Assembly (NCBI GenBank): GCA_041946825.1
Contig: JBHGBD010000003.1
Coordinates: 314,590 to 378,589 of the forward strand
DNA length: 64,000 nt
Reading direction: 5' to 3'
DNA from: CAZTHM01 sp041946825
Lineage (GTDB): Bacteria > Acidobacteriota > Terriglobia > UBA7540
The position numbers and the translations under genes are program-made. Shown one piece after another: positions 7,993 through 17,638 of this stretch. Within the stretch, counting starts at the first letter, position 1. The number at the start of each line of letters is the position of its first letter. The notes under the pieces were generated by a model. That model had not been told where the DNA came from. It ran no database searches and was given only the letters and a program-made list of their open reading frames with translations.

Positions 7993-8787
7993 ATGGCGGC
8001 AATCATCACAGCACGGGAAGAGATTGGTGACCTGCTTGAGAAACTTGCGGCGGCATTGGCCCGGGTCTCAGGCGCGGGCGTCGCCATTGCGCCTGAGGAG
8101 CGGTTTGAGACTCCGGCGCTGCGCAAACTCGCGGGATTCATCGACCACACACTCCTTCGCCCGGAGGCGACGCAGTTCCAGATCGAGCGACTCTGCCACG
8201 AAGGGCTGCGGTTCGGCTTCAGCGCGGTGTATGTGAATCCGGTTTGGGTTCCCCTGGCCTTCAGATTGCTGCATGGATCAGGCGTGAGGGTCGGAACCGT
8301 TGCCGGGTTCCCGCTCGGAGCCTCGACGACGGTGCAAAAGCGGACCGAGGCCTGGACAGCCATCCGCGCCGGAGCGCAGGAAATCGACATGGTGATGAGT
8401 ATCGGCGCCATGAGGTCGCGCGACCTCGACCGCGTCGAATGCGATATTCGAGGCGTTGCCGAGGTCTGCCACGAGGGCGGCGCCACCTTGAAAGCCATCC
8501 TGGAGACGGCCTGCCTCACGGATGACGAAAAGGTTGCCGCGTGTCGTGTGGCCGAAAAAGCGGGCGGGGATTTTGTCAAGACCTCGACGGGTTTTGGGCC
8601 TTCGGGCGCGACGCCGGCAGACGTTCGGCTGATGCGCGAATCCGTCAGCTCGGCGGTGGGCGTCAAGGCTGCGGGTGGAATCCGCAATCTTGCCGACGCT
8701 TTGCGCATGCTCGATGCCGGCGCGAACCGCCTGGGCACGAGCTCCAGCGTGGCCATCCTGCAAGAAGCCGCGAGTTTACTGGTCTGA
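7993..8787 (+). CDS. deoC: Deoxyribose-phosphate aldolase
   Basis: 264 residues. Splits 2-deoxyribose 5-phosphate to glyceraldehyde 3-phosphate and acetaldehyde in deoxynucleoside breakdown. The class I aldolase residues are all present: Schiff-base Lys196 in FVKTSTGFGPSG, Lys225 in GVKAAGGI, and Asp132 in EIDMVMSIGA. About 40 extra N-terminal residues (alanine-rich helix) precede the usual start of the barrel, FIDHTLL. Ends three bases before the next gene (8791), so the two are probably cotranscribed. Confidence 0.95.
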   Translation: MAAIITAREEIGDLLEKLAAALARVSGAGVAIAPEERFETPALRKLAGFIDHTLLRPEATQFQIERLCHEGLRFGFSAVYVNPVWVPLAFRLLHGSGVRVGTVAGFPLGASTTVQKRTEAWTAIRAGAQEIDMVMSIGAMRSRDLDRVECDIRGVAEVCHEGGATLKAILETACLTDDEKVAACRVAEKAGGDFVKTSTGFGPSGATPADVRLMRESVSSAVGVKAAGGIRNLADALRMLDAGANRLGTSSSVAILQEAASLLV

Positions 8788-8790
8788 ACC

Positions 8791-10545
8791 ATGCACGAAG
8801 CTGTCAAACCCGTTGCGCGTCCGCTCGAATTGACCGAGCTTCTCACTTTGCTCCTCGAAGTGGGCGAACGCATCAACTCCACGCTCGATTTGGACGAGCT
8901 GATGGTTCGCATCGGGGAAACGGTGAAGCGAATTGTTGATTACGATGTTTTTGCCATTTTTCTACTCAAGGAGAAATCCCAGGAGTTGAGCGTGCGATTC
9001 AGCCTCGGCCACCCTGAAGATATTGTGACCAACCTGCGGATCAAGGTGGGCGAGGGGATTGTGGGGCGGGCCGCCCAGTTGCGCCGGTCGGTGCGGGTCG
9101 GCGACGTTCGCCGCGATCCCGCTTACATCCAATCGCTGGCGTCGGTGCGGTCCGAGCTGGCGGTCCCCCTGATCGCCAAGAATCGCCTGGTGGGGGTTGT
9201 CGATCTGGAAGCACCGTGGCCGGATTTCTTCACCGAGCAGCACCAGAATCTGCTCGAATTGTTGGCCGGCCGGATTGCCATTTCGATTGAGAACGCCCGG
9301 CTCTATCGGCGGAGCGTGCGCCAGTCGCGCACCCTGCATCTCCTGAATGAGATTAGTCGCGAGATGAGTTCGGTGCTGGTTTTGAACGATTTGCTGCGCA
9401 AGATCGGCGCCCTGACCAAGAGGCTGATCGATTACCACCGATTCAGCATCATGCTTCTGGATGAGCAGACACAGACGTTCAACGCCGTCATCTCCCTTCG
9501 TCAGGATGAGCGCCTTCCCGACAAGTGCAGCGTCCCGGAGGGGCGCGGAGTCGTGGGGGCGGCAGCCCGCGCGCGGCAGACGATTGTCGTTCCGGACGTC
9601 GCCAAGGATCCGCGCTACATCATGACCAACCCCGAAACTCGGTCGGAGATGGCCGTGCCGCTGATCTACCACGATAAGGTGATTGGCGTGGTTGATCTGG
9701 AGAGCCCCCAGCTCGGTTACTTTACCGAAGAGCACGTCCGCATCTTTTCCACCCTGGCGCCGCAAATCGCCGTCGCCATCGAGAACGCCCTGCTCTATGA
9801 ACGCGTCGTAAGGAGCGAAGCGCGCATGGAGCGCGACCTCGAACGGGCGCGCGAAATCCAGCTCCACCTGATGCCCGCATTGACTCCGGACATTCCGGGG
9901 CTGGAAGTGAGCGCGCGTTTTCAGCCGGCGCGTGAGCTGGGTGGCGACCTTTACGATTTTCTGAACTACGGGAAAGATCGCCACGTGCTGGCGATCGGCG
10001 ACGTGAGCGGCAAGGGCGCGCCGGCGGCGCTCTATGGAGCCATGGCCAGCGGCATTCTGCGCAGCCTCGCGCCACTGCGGTTGCCGGCTCCGGAAATGCT
10101 CAAACGGCTAAACGTCATGTTGCTCGAACGGCGGATCGAGGGGCATTTCATTACATTGACCTACGGGATTTGGGAACCCAAGGCGATGACCCTGCACTTG
10201 GCGAATGCTGGAATGCCTCTGCCCATCCTCGTTCGGAAAGGACACGCGAAGCCCATCCGTGTGGAGGGGGTTCCCATCGGTTTGCTCGAACACGCCGAGT
10301 ACCAGGAAACTGCCGTAACCCTCGAAAAGGGTGACCTGCTTGCGATGTTTTCCGACGGGTTGGTCGAGGCCGCGGATCCCCAGCACGAGGAATTCGGCAC
10401 TCGCCGCCTGGAGAAGGTTCTGCGTGAGAACGCTGCCAAACCCCTTGGTGAAATCCTGGAAACGGTTTTTGTCGAGCTGGCGCGCTTTGAGCAGGGCCGC
10501 CCGCGACGAGACGACCAGACTCTTTTGCTCTTCCGCGTGCGGTAG
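8791..10545 (+). CDS. Tandem GAF plus SpoIIE-type PP2C serine phosphatase
   Basis: 584 residues, soluble. Two GAF sensor domains (about 13-165 and 190-335) are followed by a linker helix and a SpoIIE/PPM phosphatase domain (about 350-584). Metal ligands are intact: LGGDLYDFL near 384, IGDVSGKGAPAAL near 403, MFSDGLVEA and RRDDQTLL near the end. Such proteins dephosphorylate anti-sigma antagonist proteins in RsbU-like partner switches. No anti-sigma factor or STAS protein is in the window, so its target is elsewhere. Each GAF carries the GEGIVGRAA / GRGVVGAAA turn. It follows deoC by three bases, which is likely just operon economy. Confidence 0.92.
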   Translation: MHEAVKPVARPLELTELLTLLLEVGERINSTLDLDELMVRIGETVKRIVDYDVFAIFLLKEKSQELSVRFSLGHPEDIVTNLRIKVGEGIVGRAAQLRRSVRVGDVRRDPAYIQSLASVRSELAVPLIAKNRLVGVVDLEAPWPDFFTEQHQNLLELLAGRIAISIENARLYRRSVRQSRTLHLLNEISREMSSVLVLNDLLRKIGALTKRLIDYHRFSIMLLDEQTQTFNAVISLRQDERLPDKCSVPEGRGVVGAAARARQTIVVPDVAKDPRYIMTNPETRSEMAVPLIYHDKVIGVVDLESPQLGYFTEEHVRIFSTLAPQIAVAIENALLYERVVRSEARMERDLERAREIQLHLMPALTPDIPGLEVSARFQPARELGGDLYDFLNYGKDRHVLAIGDVSGKGAPAALYGAMASGILRSLAPLRLPAPEMLKRLNVMLLERRIEGHFITLTYGIWEPKAMTLHLANAGMPLPILVRKGHAKPIRVEGVPIGLLEHAEYQETAVTLEKGDLLAMFSDGLVEAADPQHEEFGTRRLEKVLRENAAKPLGEILETVFVELARFEQGRPRRDDQTLLLFRVR

Positions 10546-10620
10546 GAAGAATGCGTGACGATCTATTCCTGCGCGTTGCGTTTTTGACCGTTATCCGGCG
10601 ACTGTTTAGTGGCAACTTTC

Positions 10621-11865
10621 ATGTCCGCTTTCCATTACCTTTCCGATCGGCTTCACTGTGGCGAAGTCTCACTCCAAACGATCTCCGAGCGCTTTGGAAC
10701 GCCCACCTACGTTTATAGCCGGGCCGCCATCCTGGAAAACTACAGAGGGCTCGCGGCGGGGCTCTCGAAATTTCCCAGCCTGATCTGCTATTCCGTCAAG
10801 GCTAATTCCAATCTCCGCATCCTGCGGATATTGCATGAAGCCGGAGCGGGATTCGATATTGTCTCGGCCGGGGAACTGGCGAGAGTCCTGCGCGTCGGCG
10901 CGGATTCTGCACGCGTTGTCTTCTCGGGCGTGGGCAAGACCGCCGGCGAGATTGACGCCGGCCTTGCGGCCGACATCCTGATGTTTAACGTGGAATCGGC
11001 GGGCGAGTTGGAGATGGTGGAAGCCCGCGCCCGAGCCTCGGCCAGGCGCGCCAACATCGCCATCCGCATCAATCCCGACGTCGTCGCGGAAACGCATCCC
11101 TATATCTCAACCGGGCAGATCATTCACAAATTCGGCGTGCTCAAGGAGGAGGCCCTCGGACTCTATCGCCGGGCCGCGTCTTCCGAGTTCCTGAAGGTTC
11201 GCGGAGTGGCCTGTCATATCGGATCGCAAATCCTCGAGGTCGAGCCGTTTTTGAAAGCTCTTGATGAGATCCTGAGCGTGACGGAAGAACTGAACTCCGT
11301 GGGCATCACCACAGAGTTCCTGGATCTTGGCGGCGGATACGGAATTCGCTACGCGGACGAGCAGCCTCTCGCCCTTGACCTTTTGACCCGTGGCGTCGCC
11401 GCGCGGCTCCGCGGCACGAACTACCGCCTGATCGTTGAGCCGGGCCGCGCCTTGGTGGGCAACGCGGGAGTGCTGCTCTCGCGCGTGCTCTATGTGAAGC
11501 GCAACCCGCAAAAGAATTTTATCGTTGTGGATGCGGGGATGAACGACTTGATGCGCCCGACACTTTACGGCTCATATCACGAGATTGTCCCGGTCGTGAA
11601 GCGCCCGGCGGAAACCCTGACCGCGGATGTGGTCGGACCGCTGTGCGAGTCGGGAGATTTCCTCGCCCAGGACCGCGCACTGCCCGACGTCCAGCCTGGC
11701 GACCTGCTTGCAATTCTGACCGCGGGCGCCTATGGCTATGTGCTGGCCTCCAACTACAACACCCGCCCCCGCCCGGCAGAAGTGATGATCGATGGTGAGC
11801 GCGTTGAAGTGATTCGCCCCCGCGAACGGCTGGACGACTTGATGGCCGGCGAGTTGATCGAGTAG
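10621..11865 (+). CDS. lysA: Diaminopimelate decarboxylase
   Basis: 414 residues; PLP enzyme making L-lysine from meso-diaminopimelate, the last step of lysine biosynthesis. The PLP lysine sits in CYSVKANSN (about residue 60). CHIGSQI, DLGGGYGIRY, EPGRALVG and CESGDFLA are the expected motifs of fold-type III decarboxylases, and GAYGY near the C-terminus matches LysA. I prefer the ATG at 10621 to the GTG four codons earlier. It stands as the third gene after deoC on the plus strand; the 63-75-base gap contains no evident promoter. Confidence 0.95.
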   Translation: MSAFHYLSDRLHCGEVSLQTISERFGTPTYVYSRAAILENYRGLAAGLSKFPSLICYSVKANSNLRILRILHEAGAGFDIVSAGELARVLRVGADSARVVFSGVGKTAGEIDAGLAADILMFNVESAGELEMVEARARASARRANIAIRINPDVVAETHPYISTGQIIHKFGVLKEEALGLYRRAASSEFLKVRGVACHIGSQILEVEPFLKALDEILSVTEELNSVGITTEFLDLGGGYGIRYADEQPLALDLLTRGVAARLRGTNYRLIVEPGRALVGNAGVLLSRVLYVKRNPQKNFIVVDAGMNDLMRPTLYGSYHEIVPVVKRPAETLTADVVGPLCESGDFLAQDRALPDVQPGDLLAILTAGAYGYVLASNYNTRPRPAEVMIDGERVEVIRPRERLDDLMAGELIE

Positions 11866-11905
11866 GCAGATGGCAGAGAGCGGCAGGCAGGAGGCAGCGA
11901 AAAGG
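11866..11905. repeat. Purine-rich GGCAGA-word repeat
   Basis: Just after lysA the strand reads GCAGATGGCAGAGAGCGGCAGGCAGGAGGCAGCG, a string of GGCAG words. The same word family recurs inverted at 12607-12665 and as a tandem array at 54275-54330. Confidence 0.7.
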
Positions 11906-11909
11906 GGCT

Positions 11910-12527
11910 TTGAGGGGGGTGCGACCTCACGTGAGATGTATCCGATGCGGTAGGGCCATCACGGTTTCGCAGTTGGTAAGTGGGTCTGGATTCCAGAGAC
12001 TCTATTCGCTTCGTAAAAAGCTCTTTCAGAAGAAGGACCAGATTATTAGGACCTGGGCAGTTCATGAAGATGAGGCGCGGTACCTGCTCGGGCATGGCAA
12101 TGGCTTCCGGACCGGCCTACGGATCGAACCTGTGGGTTCCTGGAAGGTCCACACAACCTTTGGCGTGCTTAATGGGAAGATCTATCTCGGCGACCTCCCG
12201 CACTGTAAGCACGGACATCAATTGCTGACGCCATCGCAGATCAACCGACTTATGGGAATCCGACCGGCAAGGAGAAAACCGATCAACGCACGCACGAGGC
12301 AGCGAGTGTTGGAGTTTTGGAAACATCGGTGCGCCCGCTGCGGCACAGGACGCGAACTGGAACTTCATCACAAGCTGGCAGTCGTCCATGGGGGAGGAAA
12401 TCAACTTGCCAATCTCGTTGTCCTGTGCAAGTCATGCCACTTCAATCACGAACACGATTTCAGCGAGCATATCTGGCCAGATTTGGAAGCGGTGTTCCTG
12501 AAGACAGAGAGTGCATCAACGAGCTGA
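11910..12527 (+). CDS. HNH endonuclease-like protein
   Basis: 205 residues in the open frame. An N-terminal CxxC (CIRCGRA) suggests a zinc knuckle. The C-terminal third is an HNH module: RCARCGTGRELELHHK, then LVVLCKSCHFNHEH, supplying two CxxC zinc pairs and the His-His/Asn nuclease core. Start is ambiguous among TTG 11910, GTG 11919 and GTG 11931. The protein is lone, flanked on both sides by GGCAGA-word repeats, which is typical of mobile or recently gained DNA. Biological target not determinable. Confidence 0.7.
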   Translation: MRGVRPHVRCIRCGRAITVSQLVSGSGFQRLYSLRKKLFQKKDQIIRTWAVHEDEARYLLGHGNGFRTGLRIEPVGSWKVHTTFGVLNGKIYLGDLPHCKHGHQLLTPSQINRLMGIRPARRKPINARTRQRVLEFWKHRCARCGTGRELELHHKLAVVHGGGNQLANLVVLCKSCHFNHEHDFSEHIWPDLEAVFLKTESASTS

Positions 12528-12606
12528 GGCCGCTTGGGGATTATAGCCCTGCGGCTCACTTTCATTCTCAGTGCATGCTTTGGATTTTGCCCCACCGACT
12601 GTGTTC

Positions 12607-12665
12607 TGCCTACTGGCGACTGCCTTCTGCTTCCTGCTTCCTGCCTACTGCCTACTGCTTCTGCC
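12607..12665. repeat. CTGCCTACTG-word repeat
   Basis: Pyrimidine-rich run of CTGCCTACTG, CTGCCTTCTG and CTGCTTCCTG words. It is the complement of the GGCAG-word family and overlaps the end of nadK by one base. Confidence 0.75.
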
Positions 12666-13528
12666 TACCTCTCACCCCACTTGAGCTTCTGTCGCAGAAT
12701 CTCGAAGTAATTCTTGGCCGCGGGCTGGATGATTTCAACATAGGATGCGGCTTTCCGCAGGCGGACGACGTCCTCGCTGTGCGCGGCAATCCCCACCTGG
12801 CCGTCAATCGTGAGGTAGGCCGCCTCGCGCAGACTCTTGACGACAACTTCGATGTGCGCGGTGTCGGGAAGCACGATGGGGCGATGGGTGAGCGTGTGCG
12901 CGCAAATGGGCGTGACCAGGAAAGCGGCAACTGCCGGGGCAACAATCGGGCCGCCCGCGGCGAGCGAGTAGGCCGTCGAACCCGTGGGAGTGGAAACGAT
13001 TAACCCGTCGGACTTGTAGGTGGAAACGAATCGCCCGTCCACTGTTACGTCAAAGTCCAGGATGCGGGCGATGGCGCCTTTGTTGAGCACGACATCGTTA
13101 AGCGCCAGGAACGACGAGATCACCTCGTCAGCGCGGACCAGTTCGCCTTCAATCTGCACGCGCTTCTCAGTCGTGTAGTCTCCGGCAAGCACGCTCTCCA
13201 AAGTGCGATAGAGGTCTTCACGCGTAATCACCGTCAGGAATCCCAGACCGCCAAGGTTGACGGCCAGGATGGGCACGGGCTTGCGGTTCAGCGCGCGCGC
13301 CGTGGCCAGCAACGTCCCGTCGCCTCCCAGGACGACGAGCAGGTCAACCTTCCCGGGCATTTCGTTGCGCGTCAGACTTTTCTCGCCGCCTTCCAGGCTG
13401 GAGGCAGTCTCTTTGTCGGTGTAGACTTCGATTTGGCGCTCGCGCAGCCACTCGATCAAGGGCGGCACGATTTCCCGCACTTCGCCCTTCTTTGGCTTGG
13501 AGACGATTCCGATTCTTGTAATCCGCAT
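12665..13528 (-). CDS. nadK: NAD kinase
   Basis: 287 residues; phosphorylates NAD to NADP. Hallmarks: VVLGGDGTLLATAR (GGDG motif, about 65-78), LGGLGFL, ALNDVVLNKG (NE/D motif) and SDGLIVSTPTGSTAYSLAAGGPIV. The N-terminus MRITRIGIVSKPKK is a standard beta-alpha entry, and the length matches bacterial NadK. It is the distal member of a minus-strand cluster after tlyA (99 bases). Confidence 0.95.
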   Translation of the reverse strand: MRITRIGIVSKPKKGEVREIVPPLIEWLRERQIEVYTDKETASSLEGGEKSLTRNEMPGKVDLLVVLGGDGTLLATARALNRKPVPILAVNLGGLGFLTVITREDLYRTLESVLAGDYTTEKRVQIEGELVRADEVISSFLALNDVVLNKGAIARILDFDVTVDGRFVSTYKSDGLIVSTPTGSTAYSLAAGGPIVAPAVAAFLVTPICAHTLTHRPIVLPDTAHIEVVVKSLREAAYLTIDGQVGIAAHSEDVVRLRKAASYVEIIQPAAKNYFEILRQKLKWGER

Positions 13529-13627
13529 GATGGCAATATCCGCTACTTGCGAACCTTGTGGCGGAACCAGAAGGATGCCGAGAATTCGATCCGCCGCGGT
13601 GGTTCCATTTACAGATGAGGAATCATT

Positions 13628-14386
13628 CTAGGTGGATTTTCCCCAAATTGCATGCAGGAAAAACTCGCGGTTGCCGGTCGCGCCAGGCAGCACACTTTCG
13701 CTCGACCCAATATGGCTGAAGCCAAGTTCGAGTAACTTCCGCGAGACTTTGGAGACCGCCTCCTGCTGGAGCTTTGAGTCGCGGACGATTCCCCCCTTAC
13801 CGACCTGCCCGCGCCCCACCTCAAATTGCGGCTTCACCAGGATCAGGGTTTCGGCGCCGGGTTCGAGCAGCGGTGAAAGGGCGGGAAGGATCAGGGTGGC
13901 GGAAATGAAAGACACATCCATCGTCGCCAGCGCGACGCGCTCGCCGATTTGTTCGATCGTCAAATATCGGGCGTTGGTTTTATCCAGCGATACGACACGC
14001 GGGTCGCGACGTAGCTTCCAGTCGAGTTGGTTCGTCCCCACGTCCACAGCGAAAACCTTGGCGGCGCCCCGCTGGAGAAGGCAGTCGGTAAAGCCTCCTG
14101 TGGACGCGCCAGTGTCGAGGCACGTCTTTCCCTCCACCTGAACGCGGAAGTGATCGAGCGCGCCTTCCAACTTGAGGCCGCCGCGGCTCGCGTATTTGAG
14201 CAGTCCTCCCAGCAGGCGCACCGCCGCGCCGGCCGCCACGCGTGCACCGCATTTTTCGATTTTCTGCTCTTCAACGAGAACCCGCCCGGCCAGGATCAAA
14301 CCCTGAGCCTTTTCACGAGAGTCTGCAAGCCCGCGGGCAACTAACAGCGAGTCGAGCCGGAGCTTATGTACCCTTGGTGGCGCCAT
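13628..14386 (-). CDS. tlyA: TlyA-family RNA methyltransferase (S4 plus FtsJ-like domain)
   Basis: 252 residues. An N-terminal S4 RNA-binding domain (RLDSLLVARGLADSREKAQ) is joined to a Rossmann methyltransferase with motif I DTGASTGGFTDCLL (about 91-104), followed by LVKPQFE. TlyA proteins 2'-O-methylate 16S/23S rRNA and some act as hemolysins; the rRNA enzyme is the default reading. The neighbours dxs, ispA and xseB match the common dxs-tlyA-nadK order found in several phyla. Confidence 0.9.
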   Translation of the reverse strand: MAPPRVHKLRLDSLLVARGLADSREKAQGLILAGRVLVEEQKIEKCGARVAAGAAVRLLGGLLKYASRGGLKLEGALDHFRVQVEGKTCLDTGASTGGFTDCLLQRGAAKVFAVDVGTNQLDWKLRRDPRVVSLDKTNARYLTIEQIGERVALATMDVSFISATLILPALSPLLEPGAETLILVKPQFEVGRGQVGKGGIVRDSKLQQEAVSKVSRKLLELGFSHIGSSESVLPGATGNREFFLHAIWGKST

Positions 14387-14475
14387 GGGAAGAGCGTACC
14401 CCGCCGGTGGGGCGATGGGAAGAGCGCTGTAGATTTCCAGCGATCCATCCGCGTCGGTGAGGCATTTCGTGCCGG

Positions 14476-16397
14476 TTACGGGCGTTGCGCGGAGCGGCGC
14501 TTCACTTCCGTCCGAGCGGGGAAATCGTGGGCGAAACTTCTGATTCGCTCCGTAATTCCGTCGGCGTCCAGCCCGTACTTGGCGTGCAGCAGGTTGGGGG
14601 CACCGTGAGGGATGATGCGGTCGGGGACGGCAATGCGCACGATGCTGGTGGGGATCTTACGGTCCTGGAGCAGGGTGGCAACACTTGCCCCAAACCCGCC
14701 GGCTTCCGTGCCCTCCTCGGCGGTCACCAAAAACTGCTTCTCGGCGGCGAGGCAACAGATGAGCTCCTCATCGAGAGGCTTTGCAAAGCGGGCGTTGATG
14801 ACGGTGGCGTGGATGCCCAGAGCGTCGAGCCTGGTCGCGGCCTCAAGGCATGGGTAGACCATGCTGCCGAGCGCCAGAATGGCAATATCAGAACCCTCGC
14901 GCAGGATTTCGGCTTTGCCGATCTCCAGCCGCTTGAAGTCCGCATCCATCGCCGCGCCAATGCCGTTGCCGCGCGGATAGCGCAGCGCCGCAGGTCCGTC
15001 GACATTGAGCGCCGTGAAGAGCATGTGGCGCAGTTCGTTTTCGTCCTTTGGCGCCATCACCACCATGCCGGGCAGAGCGTTCAAATACGCAATGTCGTAG
15101 AGGCCATGGTGCGTGGGCCCATCGGCGCCGACGATGCCGCCGCGGTCCAGCGCGAAAGTCACCGGCGCGCGCATCAGGCAGGTGTCGTGCACCACCTGGT
15201 CGTAGGCGCGCTGGAGGAAGGTCGAATAGATCGCGGCCACCGGGCGCATCCCCTCGCATGCCAGGCCTGTTGCAAACGTCACGGCGTGTTGCTCGGCAAT
15301 CCCAACATCAAAGAACCGGTCGGGAAACCTGCGCGCGAATTCGTCCAGCCCCGTCCCCTCGGCCATGGCGGCGGTGATGGCGACGACGCGGGAATCCTTC
15401 TCGGCCAGCTCGCACATCGCTTTCCCAAAAACCGAAGTGTAAGAAGGGGCTTTCGTGGGAGCCTTGTGGAATGCGCCGGTCGAAATGTCGAACTGCGTCA
15501 CGCCGTGATATTTCATGGGCAATAGCTCGGCGTGCGGGTAGCCCTTGCCTTTCTGCGTAACGATGTGGAGCATCGTGGGCCGCGGACTGTCTTTCACCTG
15601 CGCGAGCACGGCGAGCAGTTCATCCAAACTGTGGCCGTTGATGGGGCCGACGTAGTCGAAGCCCAGTTCCTCAAATACCAATCCGGGAATCAGCTTGGTT
15701 TTGGCGGACTCCACAAGCTCCTTGGAGAGTTTCAGCAGGCGCGGACCGAGGCGCGGAACGGCCAGAATCATTTTCTCCACTTCCTCGCGCAGGCGATGAT
15801 AAGTCTGGCCGTGCACGATGCGGTTGAGATAGCCCGCAAAAGCTCCCACGTTCGGAGAGATTGACATTTTATTGTCGTTGAGAATGACCAGGACCTTCTT
15901 CTGCAGAGTTCCCAGGTTGTTGATGCCCTCCAGTTCGACGCCACAGGTAAGCCCGGCGTCGCCCACGACCGCGATGACGTAATAATCTTCCCCCTTCAGG
16001 TCGCGCGCCACTGCCATGCCGAGTGCGCCGGAAAGGGCGGTTCCGGCGTGGGCGACGTTGAACGTGTCATAAGGGCTTTCGTCGCGGACGGGAAATCCGG
16101 AGATCCCCCCGTATTGGCGAAGCGTGGGGAACCGGTCACGCCGGCCGGTCAGGATCTTGTGGCCATAAGCCTGGTGGCCGACGTCCCAGACAATCTTGTC
16201 GCGAGGCGCGTCGAAAGTATAGTGGAGCGCGATGGTCAGTTCCGTCGCGCCCAGGCTCGAGGCCAGGTGTCCACCGACTTTCGAGACCACGGAGACGAGG
16301 TAATCACGCAATTCCTCGGCGACTTGAGGAAGTTCCTCGCGCGGGACTTTTTTCAAATCCGCCGGCGAGTCGATGTGGGTCAGATACTTGTATTCCA

Positions 16398-16398
<1 letters not shown>
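14476..16398 (-). CDS. dxs: 1-deoxy-D-xylulose-5-phosphate synthase
   Basis: 640 residues; first enzyme of the MEP isoprenoid pathway, TPP-dependent. Motifs: DVGHQAYGHKILTGRRD, the TPP site VVGDAGLTCGVELEGINN, DRGGIVGADGPTHHG and GIAEQHAVTFATG. The TPP motif reads GDAGLTCG where canonical Dxs has GDGALTGG, a swap worth noting although the downstream Asn ligand remains. I start at the ATG at 16398, which gives MEYKYLTHID and follows GAGAGGA; the longer frame upstream is spurious. That ATG overlaps the ispA stop (TGATG), so the two are translationally coupled. Confidence 0.94.
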
Positions 16399-17293
<895 letters not shown>

Positions 17294-17297
<4 letters not shown>

Positions 17298-17554
17298 GCG
17301 TCCTCGGTCTCCTCGGCGCTGAAGGGCTCGGCGACAATCTTTCCCCCGGCCTTTTTCATCAAAATCTCGACTCTCCCTTCGGCCTCTTCCAACTGCTTGT
17401 GGCAAACCTCGGAGAGTTTCATGCCCTCCTCGTAAAGTTGCAGCGCCTTTTCGAGCGGCAAGTCCGCATCTTCAAGCTGTCGGACAATGGCGTCCAGGCG
17501 CTCGAGGTTCTTCTCGAAGCTTTCCGGCTTCGCGGGCTTTGATTGCTGGGTCAT
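17294..17554 (-). CDS. xseB: Exodeoxyribonuclease VII small subunit
   Basis: 86 residues, two-helix coiled-coil protein with the family pattern SFEKNLERLDAIVRQLEDADLPLEKALQLYEEGM. Partner of XseA in processive single-strand exonuclease VII; xseA is not in the window. Its stop overlaps the ispA start, the common xseB-ispA-dxs arrangement. Confidence 0.95.
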
Positions 17555-17561
17555 GGCGATG

Positions 17562-17638
17562 TAAAGGGTAGAGTGTAAAGGGTGAAGGGTAAAGCGAAAA
17601 AGACGGGTAGCCCGCAGCCTTTTGCACTTTACCCTTTA
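17562..17638. repeat. Inverted TAAAGGGTAAAGTG word repeat
   Basis: TAAAGGGTAGAGTG at 17562-17575 faces CACTTTACCCTTTA at 17625-17638 (13 of 14 positions pair), with further AAAGGGT words between. It sits between xseB and the fused methyltransferase gene and slightly overlaps the latter's stop. The same word recurs at 40129-40148. Confidence 0.75.

Noticed and set aside
14485..15525. 346-residue plus-strand frame opposite dxs
   Set aside because: It is antisense to a complete dxs gene, has no family motif, and its composition is what a GC-rich antisense frame gives.
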